58,547 nucleotides of DNA, from assembly GCF_004684775.1 (NCBI RefSeq), contig NZ_SRIC01000018.1, positions 1-58,547 on the forward strand, given 5' to 3'. The notes under the pieces were generated by a model. The model searched no databases. It was not told the origin of the DNA and was given only the letters and a program-made list of their open reading frames with translations. Below, in pieces: positions 25,913 to 35,390 of this stretch; the first letter of the stretch is position 1; every line of letters starts with the position of its first letter. A program made the position numbers and the translations under genes. The DNA is from Streptomyces sp. MZ04 (GTDB lineage: Bacteria > Actinomycetota > Actinomycetes > Streptomycetales > Streptomycetaceae).

Positions 25913-26242
25913 ATGACTTCGGTGCACCCGCCGATCCCCGGCGAGATCCTCTTCGCCGACGAGCCCGTCGCCTACAACGAGGGCCGCGCGACCACCGCCC
26001 TCACCGTCCTCAACGCCGCCGACCGCCCCATACAGGTCGGCTCCCACTACCACTTCGCCGAGGCCAACCCCGGTCTCGACTTCGACCGTGCGGCCGCGCA
26101 CGGCAAGCGGCTCAACATCGCCGCCGGCACCGCCGTGCGCTTCGAGCCCGGAATCCCCGTCGACGTCGAACTCGTCCCGCTGGCCGGCAAGCGCATCGTG
26201 CCCGGCCTGCGCGGTGAGACCGGAGGTGCCCTCGATGCCTGA
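25913..26242 (+). CDS. ureB: Urease subunit beta
   Basis: This is the 109-residue beta subunit, with [73 protein letters not shown], matching the family nearly throughout. It supports the alpha-subunit active site and the trimer interface. Its 3' end overlaps ureC by 8 bp, so translation is coupled. Confidence 0.96.
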   Translation: MTSVHPPIPGEILFADEPVAYNEGRATTALTVLNAADRPIQVGSHYHFAEANPGLDFDRAAAHGKRLNIAAGTAVRFEPGIPVDVELVPLAGKRIVPGLRGETGGALDA

Positions 26243-27956
26243 GCTGTCCCGTGCCGCGTACGCCGATCTGTTCGGCCCCACCACGGGCGACCGGATCCGG
26301 CTCGCCGACACCGACCTCCTCGTCGAGATCGAGGAGGACCGCTCCGGCGGCCCCGGACGCTCCGGTGACGAGTCGGTGTTCGGCGGCGGCAAGGTCATCC
26401 GCGAGTCGATGGGGCAGTCCCGCACGACCCGCGCCGAAGGCGCCCCCGACACCGTCATCACCGGCGCCGTGATCATCGATCACTGGGGCATCGTCAAGGC
26501 CGACATCGGCATGCGCGACGGACGCATCACCGGCATCGGCAAGTCCGGCAACCCGGACACGATGGACGGCGTACACCCCGATCTCGTCATCGGCCCGGAG
26601 ACCGAAGTCCTCGCGGGCAACGGCAAGATACTCACCGCCGGCGGCATCGACACCCATATCCACTTCATCTCGCCGACCATCGTCGACGAGGCGCTCGCCT
26701 CCGGCGTCACCACCCTCATCGGAGGCGGCACGGGGCCCGCCGAAGGCAGCAAGGCGACCACCATCACGCCCGGCGCCTGGCACCTGGCCCGGATGTTCGC
26801 GGCCATGGAGTCCAGCCCCGTCAACATCGGCTTCCTCGGCAAGGGCAACACGGTCTCCAGCGAGTCCATGCACGCCCAACTGCGGGCCGGCGCGGTCAGC
26901 TTCAAGATCCATGAGGACTGGGGCGCGACGCCCGCCACCATCGACGCCTGTCTGAACGTCTGCGAGGACACCGGCGCCCAACTCGCCGTCCACACCGACA
27001 CCCTGAACGAAGCGGGCTTCGTCGACGCCACGTTCGGCGCCGTCGCGGGACGCACCCTGCACGCCTTCCATGTCGAGGGCGCGGGCGGCGGGCACGCCCC
27101 GGACATGATCACGGCGGTGTCGCTGCCGAACATGCTGCCCAGCTCCACCAACCCGACCCGGCCGCACACCGTCAACACCGTCGAGGAACACCTCGACATG
27201 CTGATGGTCTGCCACCACCTCAATCCGGCGGTCCCCGAGGACCTCGCCTTCGCCGAATCGCGCATCCGGCCCACCACCATCGGGGCCGAGGACATCCTGC
27301 ACGACCTCGGCGCCATCTCGATCATGTCGTCGGACTCGCAGGCCATGGGACGCGTCGGCGAGGTCGTCATGCGGACCTGGCAGACCGCACACGTGATGAA
27401 GCGCAGGCGCGGCTTTCTGCCGGGGGACACCCGCGCGGACAACCGTCGCGCACGTCGCTATGTCGCCAAGTACACGATCAACCCGGCCGTCGCGCAGGGC
27501 ATCGACCACGAGATCGGCTCGGTCGAGACCGGCAAGCTCGCCGACCTGGTGCTGTGGGACCCGGCGTTCTTCGGCGTCAAGCCGCAGGTCGTCATCAAGG
27601 GCGGACAGATCGCGTACGCGCAGATGGGTGACGCCAACGCCTCCATCCCCACGCCGCAGCCGGTCCTTCCGCGGCCCATGTTCGGCGCGCGGGGTGCCGC
27701 ACCCGGACTTAACTCGGTCAACTTCGTGACCCAGTCGGCACTGGACGACGGGTTGCCCGAACGCCTCGGTCTGGCCAAGGAGTTCACGGCCATCCGGTCC
27801 ACACGCGGGCGCACCAAGGCGGACATGCGCGAGAACGACGCCCTGCCGCGGGTGGAGGTGGCGCCCGACAGCTTCGCCGTGACCATCGACGGTGAGCTGG
27901 TCGAACCGTCACCCGCCGCCGAACTGCCGCTCGCACAGCGGTACTTCCTCTTCTGA
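26235..27956 (+). CDS. ureC: Urease subunit alpha (catalytic)
   Basis: The 573-residue catalytic subunit holds the bi-nickel site. Ligands visible are H141 and H143 (THIHFI), the carbamylated Lys224 (FKIHEDWG), H253 (VHTDTLNE), H279 ([10 protein letters not shown]) and D367 (SSDSQAMGR), with flap residues C326 and H327 in VCHHL. All key positions are intact, so the enzyme should be active. It overlaps ureB at its start and is followed by ureF after 15 bp. Confidence 0.97.
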   Translation: MPELSRAAYADLFGPTTGDRIRLADTDLLVEIEEDRSGGPGRSGDESVFGGGKVIRESMGQSRTTRAEGAPDTVITGAVIIDHWGIVKADIGMRDGRITGIGKSGNPDTMDGVHPDLVIGPETEVLAGNGKILTAGGIDTHIHFISPTIVDEALASGVTTLIGGGTGPAEGSKATTITPGAWHLARMFAAMESSPVNIGFLGKGNTVSSESMHAQLRAGAVSFKIHEDWGATPATIDACLNVCEDTGAQLAVHTDTLNEAGFVDATFGAVAGRTLHAFHVEGAGGGHAPDMITAVSLPNMLPSSTNPTRPHTVNTVEEHLDMLMVCHHLNPAVPEDLAFAESRIRPTTIGAEDILHDLGAISIMSSDSQAMGRVGEVVMRTWQTAHVMKRRRGFLPGDTRADNRRARRYVAKYTINPAVAQGIDHEIGSVETGKLADLVLWDPAFFGVKPQVVIKGGQIAYAQMGDANASIPTPQPVLPRPMFGARGAAPGLNSVNFVTQSALDDGLPERLGLAKEFTAIRSTRGRTKADMRENDALPRVEVAPDSFAVTIDGELVEPSPAAELPLAQRYFLF

Positions 27957-27971
27957 TGGCGGTTGTGTGTG

Positions 27972-28646
27972 ATGTCTAGGGCCGCACTGCTCGTTCTGGC
28001 CGACGGCCGCTTTCCCGCCGGAGGGCACGCGCACTCCGGCGGGGCCGAGGAGGCCGTCAAGGCGGGGCGTGTCACCGGAGCCGCGAGCCTGGAAGCGTTC
28101 TGCCGGGGGCGGCTGCACACGACGGGGCTCGTGTCCGCCGCGCTGGCCTCGGCAGCAGCGCTCGGGATCGATCCGCTGGAGCTCGACGAGGCCGCGGACG
28201 CCCGTACGCCGTCGCCCGCGCTGCGGGTGGCCGGGCGGCGGCTCGGGCGGCAGATGATGCGGGCCGCGCGGGCGGCGTGGCCCGATCCCTCGCTGGATCA
28301 ACTGGCCGCCGCCCGCCCCAAGGGCGCGCATCAGCCGGTCGTGCTCGGACTTGCCGCCCGTGCGGCGGGCCTTGGCGCGGAGGATGCGGCGTACTGCTCC
28401 GCGTACGAATGCGTCAGCGGTCCCGCGACGGCGACCGTGCGGTTGCTGAGCCTTGACCCCTTTGACGCCACGGGGGTGTTGGCCCGGCTTGCGCCTGAGC
28501 TTGATCTTGTCGCTCGGGAGGCGGCGGAGGCGGCAAGAGCCGCGCTTGACGAGGGGCTCGATGCCTTGCCCGCGGCGTCCGCGCCGTTGCTGGAACTGGG
28601 CGCCGAGGCCCATGCGCAGTGGCCCGTGCGGTTGTTCGCGTCGTAG
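27972..28646 (+). CDS. ureF: Urease accessory protein UreF
   Basis: This is a 224-residue GTPase-regulating chaperone for nickel loading. It has LVLADGRFPAGGHAHSGGAEEAVKAG at the N-terminus, the family's strongest block, and a helical C-terminus with PVVLGLAARAAGL. UreF links the apo-urease to UreD and UreG. An upstream GTG (27963) is possible. It sits 15 bp after ureC and 66 bp before ureG. Confidence 0.93.
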   Translation: MSRAALLVLADGRFPAGGHAHSGGAEEAVKAGRVTGAASLEAFCRGRLHTTGLVSAALASAAALGIDPLELDEAADARTPSPALRVAGRRLGRQMMRAARAAWPDPSLDQLAAARPKGAHQPVVLGLAARAAGLGAEDAAYCSAYECVSGPATATVRLLSLDPFDATGVLARLAPELDLVAREAAEAARAALDEGLDALPAASAPLLELGAEAHAQWPVRLFAS

Positions 28647-28712
28647 GGGTGGACGGGCTGAACATGCCCTCCGGACGGGCCGAATGAAATGTTGAAGCAT
28701 TGGAGTCGCAGT

Positions 28713-29407
<695 letters not shown>

Positions 29408-29411
<4 letters not shown>

Positions 29412-30178
29412 CCGCCGCGATCGCGGCCTCCGGAGTCCGCGCCACCGCCCGCATCGCGGCGCGGGGCAACGAGCGGGGCGGCACCGATCTGCCCGTGCTC
29501 GACGGCGAAGGACCGCTCGCCGTGCGCCGCACCCGCTCGGCGGGAACGGGCGCCCACGTCACGCTCGTGGGGGCGATGAGCGCGCCGCTCGGCGGCGACC
29601 GGCTGACCGTCGAGGCCGCAGCCCACGCGGGGGCCCGGCTGCGCGTCGGGTCGGCCGCGGCCACGCTCGCGCTGCCGGGGCAGTCGAAGGAGCCCGCGCG
29701 GTACGACGTACGCATCACGGTCGGCGACGACGCCGAGCTGTCCTGGCTGCCCGAGCAGTTGATCTCCGTACGCGACAGCGAGCTGTGCGTCACCACGCGC
29801 GCCGAGCTCGCCGCGAGCGCGAGCCTGGTGCTGCGGGAGGAGCAGGTGCTCGGGCGGACCGGGGAAGACCCCGGCAGGCTCACCAGCCGCCTCACCGTGC
29901 GCCGCGCCGGACGGCCGCTGCTCGACCAGGAGCTGTCCTGCGGGCCCGGTGCGCCCGGCGGGTGGGACGGTCCCGCCGTCCTGGCCGGGCATCACGCCAT
30001 CGGGCAACTCGTCGTCGTACGGCCGGAGTTCGAGCGGGACAAGCCCGGACCCGCGCTGCTCGGCGAGGCGACGGTCCGTATGCCGCTCGCCGGTCCCGCC
30101 GTCCTCGTCACCGTCGTCGCACCGGACGCGCTGCGCGTGCGCCGTGCCCTTGACGAGGCGTTGCGCACTCTGACGTGA
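29408..30178 (+). CDS. ureD: Urease accessory protein UreD (UreH)
   Basis: This is a 256-residue beta-solenoid scaffold that binds apo-urease with UreF and Ure[45 protein letters not shown] and [19 protein letters not shown] are family blocks. It is weakly conserved but clear by position: the last gene of ureABCFGD, overlapping ureG by 4 bp. No ureE nickel chaperone is present; UreG's His-rich N-terminus may partly serve. Confidence 0.9.
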
Positions 30179-30328
30179 ACGGGGCATATCCGCTCAGCGG
30201 AGTTCCCTGCACCGCCTATCGGATTGGTAAAGAAACAGCTGCCCTGTCTGTCGCACTGAACCGGTTGACCGACAGGATCCTCCTACTGTTCGAAAATCGA
30301 CAGGGAAATCGACAGGGGGAGGAACCAG

Positions 30329-31936
30329 TTGAGACGCACCACAGCATTCGGCGCTGCCGGCACGCTCATCACGGGCTCGCTCATAGCGGGCGCGATCATG
30401 GCGCCCGTCGCCAACGCCGACGCCCGCCAGAGCGGCACCAGCGCTGACGCCCGCCAGCGGACCGGCTCGGAGGCACGAGGTGCGGCACTCGCCGCGCAGC
30501 GCGCCGCCAAGGCCGGCATCGACTGGCAGGCATGCCCCGCGGACTGGGGCCTGGACAAGGCGATCAAGTGCGGGTGGGTCACCGTCCCGCTCGACTACGC
30601 CAAGCCCAACGGCAAGAAGATCAAGCTCGCCGTCGACCGCATCGGCAGCACGGGGACGAAGGAGGAGCGCCAGGGCGCTCTTCTCTACAACCCCGGCGGT
30701 CCCGGCGCCTCCGGTCTGCGCTTCCCCAACCGCGTCGTCACCAAGGCGAAGCTGTGGGAGAAGACGGCGAAGGCGTACGACTTCGTGGGCTTCGAGCCGC
30801 GCGGTGTCGGCCACTCGGCGCCCATCTCCTGTGTCGACCCGCAGGAGTTCGTCAAGGCTCCCAAGCTCGACCCGGTCCCGGACTCCGAGGCCGACAAGAG
30901 CGCCCAGCGCAAGCTCGCCGCCGAGTACGCGGACGGCTGTGCCGAGCGCAGCGGCGAGATGCTGCCGCACATGACCACGCCGAACACCGCACGCGACCTG
31001 GATGTCATCCGGGCCGCGCTCGGTGAGAAGAAGCTGAACTTCCTCGGCGTCTCCTACGGCACCTACCTCGGCGCGGTCTACGGGACGCTGTTCCCGTCGC
31101 ACATCCGTCGTATGGTCGTCGACTCGGTGGTCAACCCGTCGAAGGAGAAGATCTGGTACGAGGCCAACCTCGACCAGGACGTCGCCTTCGAGATCCGCCT
31201 CAAGGACTGGATGAAGTGGGTCGCCACGTACGACGCCACCTTCCACCTCGGCGACACCGCCGAGAAGGTCGCCAAGAACTGGGACGCGCTGCGCGCGGCG
31301 GCGAAGAAGGAGCCGCTGGGCGGCACCGTCGGCCCCGCCGAGCTCATCGCGTACTTCCAGAGCGCGCCGTACTACGACTCCGCCTGGGTGTCGATCGCCA
31401 CGAACTTCTCCAAGTACGTGGCCGGTGACGCCAAGCCGCTGATCGAGGCAGCCAGCCCCGACATGTCGGACACCGCGGGCAACATCGCGTCGGAGAACAG
31501 CAACGCCGTCTACACGGCCGTCGAGTGCGCGGACGCCAAGTGGCCCACCAGCTGGAAGAAGTGGGACCGCGACAACACCCGCATCCACCGGACCAACCCG
31601 TTCATGACGTGGTCCAACGCGTGGATGAACCTGCCCTGCGCGACCTGGAAGAGCAAGCAGCACGAGCCGGTCGAGGTCAAGTCCGGCAAGGGCCTGCCGC
31701 CCGTCCTGATCGCCCAGTCCACCCGCGACGCGGCCACGCCGTACGAGGGTGCGGTCGAGCTGCACAAGCGGTTCAAGGGTTCGCGTCTGATCACGGAGAA
31801 GGACGCCGGCTCGCACGGCATCACGAACCTGGTCAACCCGTGCCTCAACGACCGTGTCGAGGCCTACCTGCTCACCGGCAAGCTGGACAGCAAGGACGTG
31901 ACGTGCGCTCCGCACGCCACGCCCAAGCCGGAGTAG
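30329..31936 (+). CDS. tap: Secreted tripeptidyl aminopeptidase (Tap-like, S33)
   Basis: This 535-residue secreted alpha/beta hydrolase is of peptidase family S33. A signal peptide spans about residues 1-30 (ending VANA). The nucleophile S242 sits in GVSYGTYLG, with an oxyanion motif NPGGPGASG at 121-129, Asp near TRDAATPYEGA and His in GSHGI. It should release tripeptides from N-termini, as Tap does in S. lividans, whose length and layout it matches. The start is a TTG with GGGAGGA 6 bp upstream. A strong 13-bp hairpin terminator follows. It is separated from ureD by a 150-bp promoter-sized gap. Confidence 0.88.
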   Translation: MRRTTAFGAAGTLITGSLIAGAIMAPVANADARQSGTSADARQRTGSEARGAALAAQRAAKAGIDWQACPADWGLDKAIKCGWVTVPLDYAKPNGKKIKLAVDRIGSTGTKEERQGALLYNPGGPGASGLRFPNRVVTKAKLWEKTAKAYDFVGFEPRGVGHSAPISCVDPQEFVKAPKLDPVPDSEADKSAQRKLAAEYADGCAERSGEMLPHMTTPNTARDLDVIRAALGEKKLNFLGVSYGTYLGAVYGTLFPSHIRRMVVDSVVNPSKEKIWYEANLDQDVAFEIRLKDWMKWVATYDATFHLGDTAEKVAKNWDALRAAAKKEPLGGTVGPAELIAYFQSAPYYDSAWVSIATNFSKYVAGDAKPLIEAASPDMSDTAGNIASENSNAVYTAVECADAKWPTSWKKWDRDNTRIHRTNPFMTWSNAWMNLPCATWKSKQHEPVEVKSGKGLPPVLIAQSTRDAATPYEGAVELHKRFKGSRLITEKDAGSHGITNLVNPCLNDRVEAYLLTGKLDSKDVTCAPHATPKPE

Positions 31937-31956
31937 TTGTCAGCCAGGCATGACGA

Positions 31957-31986
31957 GGGGGCGACCGGTACCAACCGGTCGCCCCC
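31957..31986. terminator. Strong 13-bp hairpin after tap
   Basis: GGGGGCGACCGGT (31957-31969), loop ACCA, ACCGGTCGCCCCC (31974-31986), followed by TTCA. It is the perfect stem expected of a terminator and lies between convergent genes. Confidence 0.85.
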
Positions 31987-32004
31987 TTCATGCTGCCGCC
32001 CGGC

Positions 32005-32502
32005 TTACGCCGTCGCCTCCTGGGCGATCGTCGCCGTGCGCGGCTCCGCGATCGCCTCGTAGTCCGCGGTCCGCAGCGCGAGCGAACGGTCCAGGCGGGC
32101 CGCGTTGAAGAAGATCTCGTCGTGGGCGAGGAGCGCCGGATCCACGACCAGTTCGAGCTCGGGGTCGAAGGAGAACGGCAGGATCGTGCCGCTCACGCTG
32201 CCCGCGAGCCGCTCGGCCGCCTCCTGCGCGGCGAACCCGGCGTACGTCCCGCCGAGCAGCTGCTTGATGGCGTTCAGGTCGACGCGCCGGTCACCGGGCA
32301 CCACCGCGAGCACGTACCGCTTCGTCTTCTTGCCGATCTTCACCATCACCACGATGCACTTCGCGGCCTGCTGGAGGGTGTTGCCGCGCAGCGCGCTCAC
32401 CGCCTCCGTGGCGCCCTCCTCCTCGTGCTCGATGACGCGGTACCCCGCACCCCGCTCGTCAAGGAGTCCGATCAGTTTGGTGTACAGGTCGTGCTCGCTC
32501 AT
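32005..32502 (-). CDS. YbaK/EbsC-type aminoacyl-tRNA deacylase
   Basis: This 165-residue protein has the YbaK/ProX editing fold. Core sequence KCIVVMVKIGKKTKRYVLAVVPGDRRVDL and a Gly-rich end (GSVSGTILPFSF) are typical, with the usual Lys (AAKCI) at the active site. Such enzymes hydrolyse mischarged tRNAs such as Cys- or Ala-tRNAPro. The exact substrate is not fixed by sequence. It is the first gene of a short leftward region and faces tap across the terminator. Confidence 0.87.
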   Translation of the reverse strand: MSEHDLYTKLIGLLDERGAGYRVIEHEEEGATEAVSALRGNTLQQAAKCIVVMVKIGKKTKRYVLAVVPGDRRVDLNAIKQLLGGTYAGFAAQEAAERLAGSVSGTILPFSFDPELELVVDPALLAHDEIFFNAARLDRSLALRTADYEAIAEPRTATIAQEATA

Positions 32503-32577
32503 CCGTGTCTCCCCTGGTGCCCGGCACCGCGTCAGGTCCGCGCGGTGCCGCTCCTGGTCAGACCGTACGTCAGAGCA

Positions 32578-33306
32578 TCAACTCAGGGGCATCCGGGGGA
32601 ACTTCCGCTTGCCCGCCGCGGCGGCCCGCTCGGCCTCCTCCGCCTTCACGACGGCGGCGTACTTGTCGACGTACTCCTGGTCGGAGAGCCCGAGGATGGC
32701 GTACATGATCTCGTCCGTGACGGCGCGCAGGACCGCCTTCTCGTTCTCCATGCCCGCGTAGCGCGAGAAGTCCAGGGGCGCACCGAAGCGGATCGTGACG
32801 CGCTGGAAGTTCGGCACCTTCTGCCCCGGCGGCTGCGCCTCGAACGTGCCGATCATCGCGCACGGGATCACCGTCACCTGCGCCTTCAGGGCCATCGCGG
32901 CGACGCCGACCTTGCCCTTGTAGAGGCGCCCGTCGTGCGAGCGGGTGCCCTCCGGGTAGATGCCGAGCAGCTCGCCCTTGCGCAGTACGCCGAGGCCCTC
33001 GCGGATCGCGGCCTGGCCCGCCTCCTTGCCGGAGCGGTCCACCGGGATCTGCCCGGCGCTGTGGAAGAACGCCGCGGTGAGGCGGCCCTTGATGCCGGGC
33101 CCGGTGAAGTACTCGGCCTTCGCGAGGAACGTGATCCGCCGCTTGATGATGGCGGGCATCAGGAAGTGGTCCGAGAACGAGAGGTGGTTGCCGGCGACGA
33201 TCGCCGCACCTGATTCCGGTATGTGCTCAAGACCCTCGATGCGCGGCCGGAACATCAGCCGCAGCAGCGGCCCGAGCACGACGTACTTGAGAAGGTAGTA
33301 GAACAC
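32578..33306 (-). CDS. 1-acyl-sn-glycerol-3-phosphate acyltransferase (PlsC-like)
   Basis: This is a 242-residue acyltransferase with the HX4D motif as H41-D46 in NHLSFSD, FFHSAGQIPVDR (block II), IYPEGTRS (block III, EGTR at 119-122) and VIPCAMIGTF (block IV). One N-terminal membrane segment (YYLLKYVVLGPLLRLMF) anchors it. It would acylate lysophosphatidate in phospholipid synthesis. The start is a GTG with AGGAG about 8 bp upstream; longer frames add only spurious sequence. Confidence 0.9.
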   Translation of the reverse strand: MFYYLLKYVVLGPLLRLMFRPRIEGLEHIPESGAAIVAGNHLSFSDHFLMPAIIKRRITFLAKAEYFTGPGIKGRLTAAFFHSAGQIPVDRSGKEAGQAAIREGLGVLRKGELLGIYPEGTRSHDGRLYKGKVGVAAMALKAQVTVIPCAMIGTFEAQPPGQKVPNFQRVTIRFGAPLDFSRYAGMENEKAVLRAVTDEIMYAILGLSDQEYVDKYAAVVKAEEAERAAAAGKRKFPRMPLS

Positions 33307-33446
33307 CCGGCTGCTCCTTACTTCTGCGGACCGGCCTGGCGTTGCGTCGTCGCAGGTCACTGGTCTTCGCGCAGCGGTCAGTGTAAGTGGCCCGCCGCCC
33401 GCTGTAACTACCCCTGATTCGCGGCGTGTTGAGCGATGGCTTGATC

Positions 33447-33526
33447 CACACGCCATCCGAACCACACGCCATCCGAACCACGCGCCATCGGGACCACACG
33501 CCATCCGGACCACGCGCCGCACCCGT
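33447..33526. repeat. 16-bp tandem repeat between acyltransferase and SSI genes
   Basis: Four near-identical units of CACACGCCATCCGAAC (at 33447, 33463, 33479, 33495) plus a decayed fifth (33511). The 320-bp gap around them otherwise shows no gene. The repeat length is not a multiple of three and no spacers are present. Confidence 0.85.
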
Positions 33527-33626
33527 ACGGGTGAGCACCCGGCGCGTCCCCTTGGTGAGCACCGGCAACGGGGGTGGCCTGGCCTCTCTCCGGCGCCGCG
33601 GCGCGCCACCGTCCCAGGAGGCCCCC

Positions 33627-34049
33627 ATGAGGTCCCGTCCCACGCACCGTCCCACGCCCCGCCTGCGCCCGCTCGCCACGACAGCCGCGGCGCTGATCGC
33701 GCTCTCCGGGGCGGCCCCGGCGTACGCGGTCGAGCTGCCCCCGCCGAACCGCGGCCTGTTCCTGACCGTCTCGGGGGACGAGAACACCTGGATCCGCGGC
33801 GTGCTCCTGACCTGTGAGCCCGAGCCGTCGGGCCATCACCCGCACGCGGCGAAGGCCTGCGCGGCGATCGACGAGGCGGGCGGCGACTTCGACGCGCTGC
33901 CGGCGGAGTCGGGGATCTGCACCAAGCAGTACGCGCCGGTGACCGTCAGCGCGAGCGGAACGTACCGCGGGCGCCCGATCGGCTGGCACAAGACGTACGA
34001 CAACGCCTGCACGATGACGTACTCCACGGGCGACGTCTTCCGCTTCTGA
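33627..34049 (+). CDS. Secreted subtilisin-inhibitor (SSI) family protein, P1 Lys
   Basis: This is a 140-residue precursor with a signal peptide to about residue 34 (AYA). The mature domain keeps the four SSI cysteines (C63, C78, C98, C128) and the family blocks LTVSGDENTWIRGVLLTCEPEPSGHHPHAAKAC. In SSI the reactive site is C-P-M(P1)-V; here it is C98-T-K100-Q, so P1 is Lys, which predicts trypsin-like or plasmin-type targets rather than subtilisin. The ATG at 33627 follows AGGAGG. Other long frames on the opposite strand are shadows. Confidence 0.92.
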   Translation: MRSRPTHRPTPRLRPLATTAAALIALSGAAPAYAVELPPPNRGLFLTVSGDENTWIRGVLLTCEPEPSGHHPHAAKACAAIDEAGGDFDALPAESGICTKQYAPVTVSASGTYRGRPIGWHKTYDNACTMTYSTGDVFRF

Positions 34050-34090
34050 CCGCCGCCCCCGCACGCCCCGCAGCCGTCGCGCCGCGCCCC

Positions 34091-34252
34091 TCAGGGGGTG
34101 CTGCGCGACAGCACCATCGCCAGGGTGAGCATCCCGATCACGACCCAGCCGAACCACAGCCAGCCGTTGCTCCCGAGCGCCACGCTGTAGGCCGTCACCG
34201 CGACCAGACCTCCGATGGTGAATACACCCATCGTCTTCGTCGAACCAGGCAT
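34091..34252 (-). CDS. Small two-helix membrane protein
   Basis: This 53-residue protein, MPGSTKTMGVFTIGGLVAVTAYSVALG and then SNGWLWFGWVVIGMLTLAMVLSRSTP, should form a helical hairpin in the membrane. It sits 85 bp downstream of the ctaG-like gene on the same strand. Its function is unknown; the codon usage and hydrophobic pattern suggest a real gene rather than a chance frame. Confidence 0.65.
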   Translation of the reverse strand: MPGSTKTMGVFTIGGLVAVTAYSVALGSNGWLWFGWVVIGMLTLAMVLSRSTP

Positions 34253-34337
34253 AGCCCTGCCTCCTCCCGGCAGCCCCGGCGCCTCGACGCCAAGACCGCG
34301 GCCTGAGACCATCCTCACCCGCGATGGGCCTTCGCCG

Positions 34338-35288
34338 CTAGCGCCCGCGCGCGGCCAGTGAGGCCAGATAGGCGTTGTACGCCTCCAGCTCCTTGTCCCC
34401 GTCGCGGTCCGCGGCCCGGTCGGTACGCCGTGCCTGGCGCTGTTCGGAGCGGTACCACTGGAAGAGCAGCGCGAGCAGCACAAGGACCGAGGGCACCTCG
34501 CTGAACGCCCAGGCGATGCCGCCCGCGGCGCTCTGATCGGAGAGCGCGTCGATGCCGAGGGAGGCGGGCGGGTTCTTGTAGGTGCCGATCATCGGCTCTG
34601 ACGCCATCATCAGCGCGATGCCGAAGAACGCGTGGAACGGCATGCCCGCGAACAGCTCCAGCATCCGCATGATGTAGCCGGGCCGGTGCGGCCCCGGGTC
34701 GACGCCCATGATCGGCCAGAAGAAGACCAGGCCGACCGCCAGGAAGTGCACCATCATCCCGATGTGGCCCGCCTTGGAGCCCATCAGGGTGTCGAAGATC
34801 GGCGTGAAGTACAGCGCGTACAGGCTCGCGATGAACAGCGGGATGGTGAACGCGGGGTGCGTGATGATCCGCATGTACCAGCTGTGCAGCACCCAGAGGA
34901 GCCACTCGCGGGGTCCCTTGCGGCCCTTGCCCGCGACCGGAAGGGCGCGCAGGGCGAGGGTGATCGGGGCGCCCATCAGGACCAGGATCGGCGAGAGCAT
35001 GCTGATGACCATGTGCTGCACCATGTGCACGCTGAACATGACCATGCCGTAGTCGTTCAGCTTGGTGCACATCACGAGCAGGACGGTCAGCACGCCCGCC
35101 ACGAAGGACAGCGTGCGGCCCACCGGCCACTTGTCGCCGCGCCGTACGAGCCGTGTCACGCCCCAGCCGTAGAGGGCCAGGGCCACCAGGCTGCCGATGA
35201 GGAAAAAGGGGTCGGCCGAGAGTTCAAGACCCCGCCCCAGCGTGAACGGCGGCAGGTCCATGTTCATGCCGTGCCCGCTGTGATCCAT
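34338..35288 (-). CDS. CtaG/DUF1404-type cytochrome oxidase assembly-like protein
   Basis: This 316-residue membrane protein (about seven helices) starts with the His-rich MDHSGHGMNMDLPPF, a likely copper-binding end, and contains HMVQHMVISMLSPILVLMGAP and VHFLAVGLVFFWPIMGVDPGPHR, typical of the Caa3-CtaG family. These proteins assist copper insertion or assembly of cytochrome c oxidases. It is the last but one gene leftward from pfkA and is separated from it by a strong hairpin. Confidence 0.85.
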   Translation of the reverse strand: MDHSGHGMNMDLPPFTLGRGLELSADPFFLIGSLVALALYGWGVTRLVRRGDKWPVGRTLSFVAGVLTVLLVMCTKLNDYGMVMFSVHMVQHMVISMLSPILVLMGAPITLALRALPVAGKGRKGPREWLLWVLHSWYMRIITHPAFTIPLFIASLYALYFTPIFDTLMGSKAGHIGMMVHFLAVGLVFFWPIMGVDPGPHRPGYIMRMLELFAGMPFHAFFGIALMMASEPMIGTYKNPPASLGIDALSDQSAAGGIAWAFSEVPSVLVLLALLFQWYRSEQRQARRTDRAADRDGDKELEAYNAYLASLAARGR

Positions 35289-35339
35289 CCACTGGCTCCT
35301 GTTTCGTGCGGTTGTGCGCTGTGTGTCCGCACCAGACTA

Positions 35340-35377
35340 GAACGGCCCCCGGACGCCGTTGCGTCCGGGGGCCGTTC
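35340..35377. terminator. 17-bp perfect hairpin after pfkA
   Basis: The arm 35340-35356 (GAACGGCCCCCGGACGC) pairs with 35361-35377 across loop CGTT. It lies 14 bp past the pfkA stop on the minus strand and isolates pfkA from the ctaG-like gene. Confidence 0.87.
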
Positions 35378-35390
35378 GAATCGTCCGGCG

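Noticed and set aside
33447..33526. Possible CRISPR or iteron array
   Set aside because: The 16-bp units are directly adjacent with no spacers, and there is no replication gene nearby.
35374..35382. GTTCGAATC, which resembles a tRNA T-loop
   Set aside because: It lies at the edge of the 17-bp terminator hairpin after pfkA; no cloverleaf, anticodon stem or acceptor stem fits around it.
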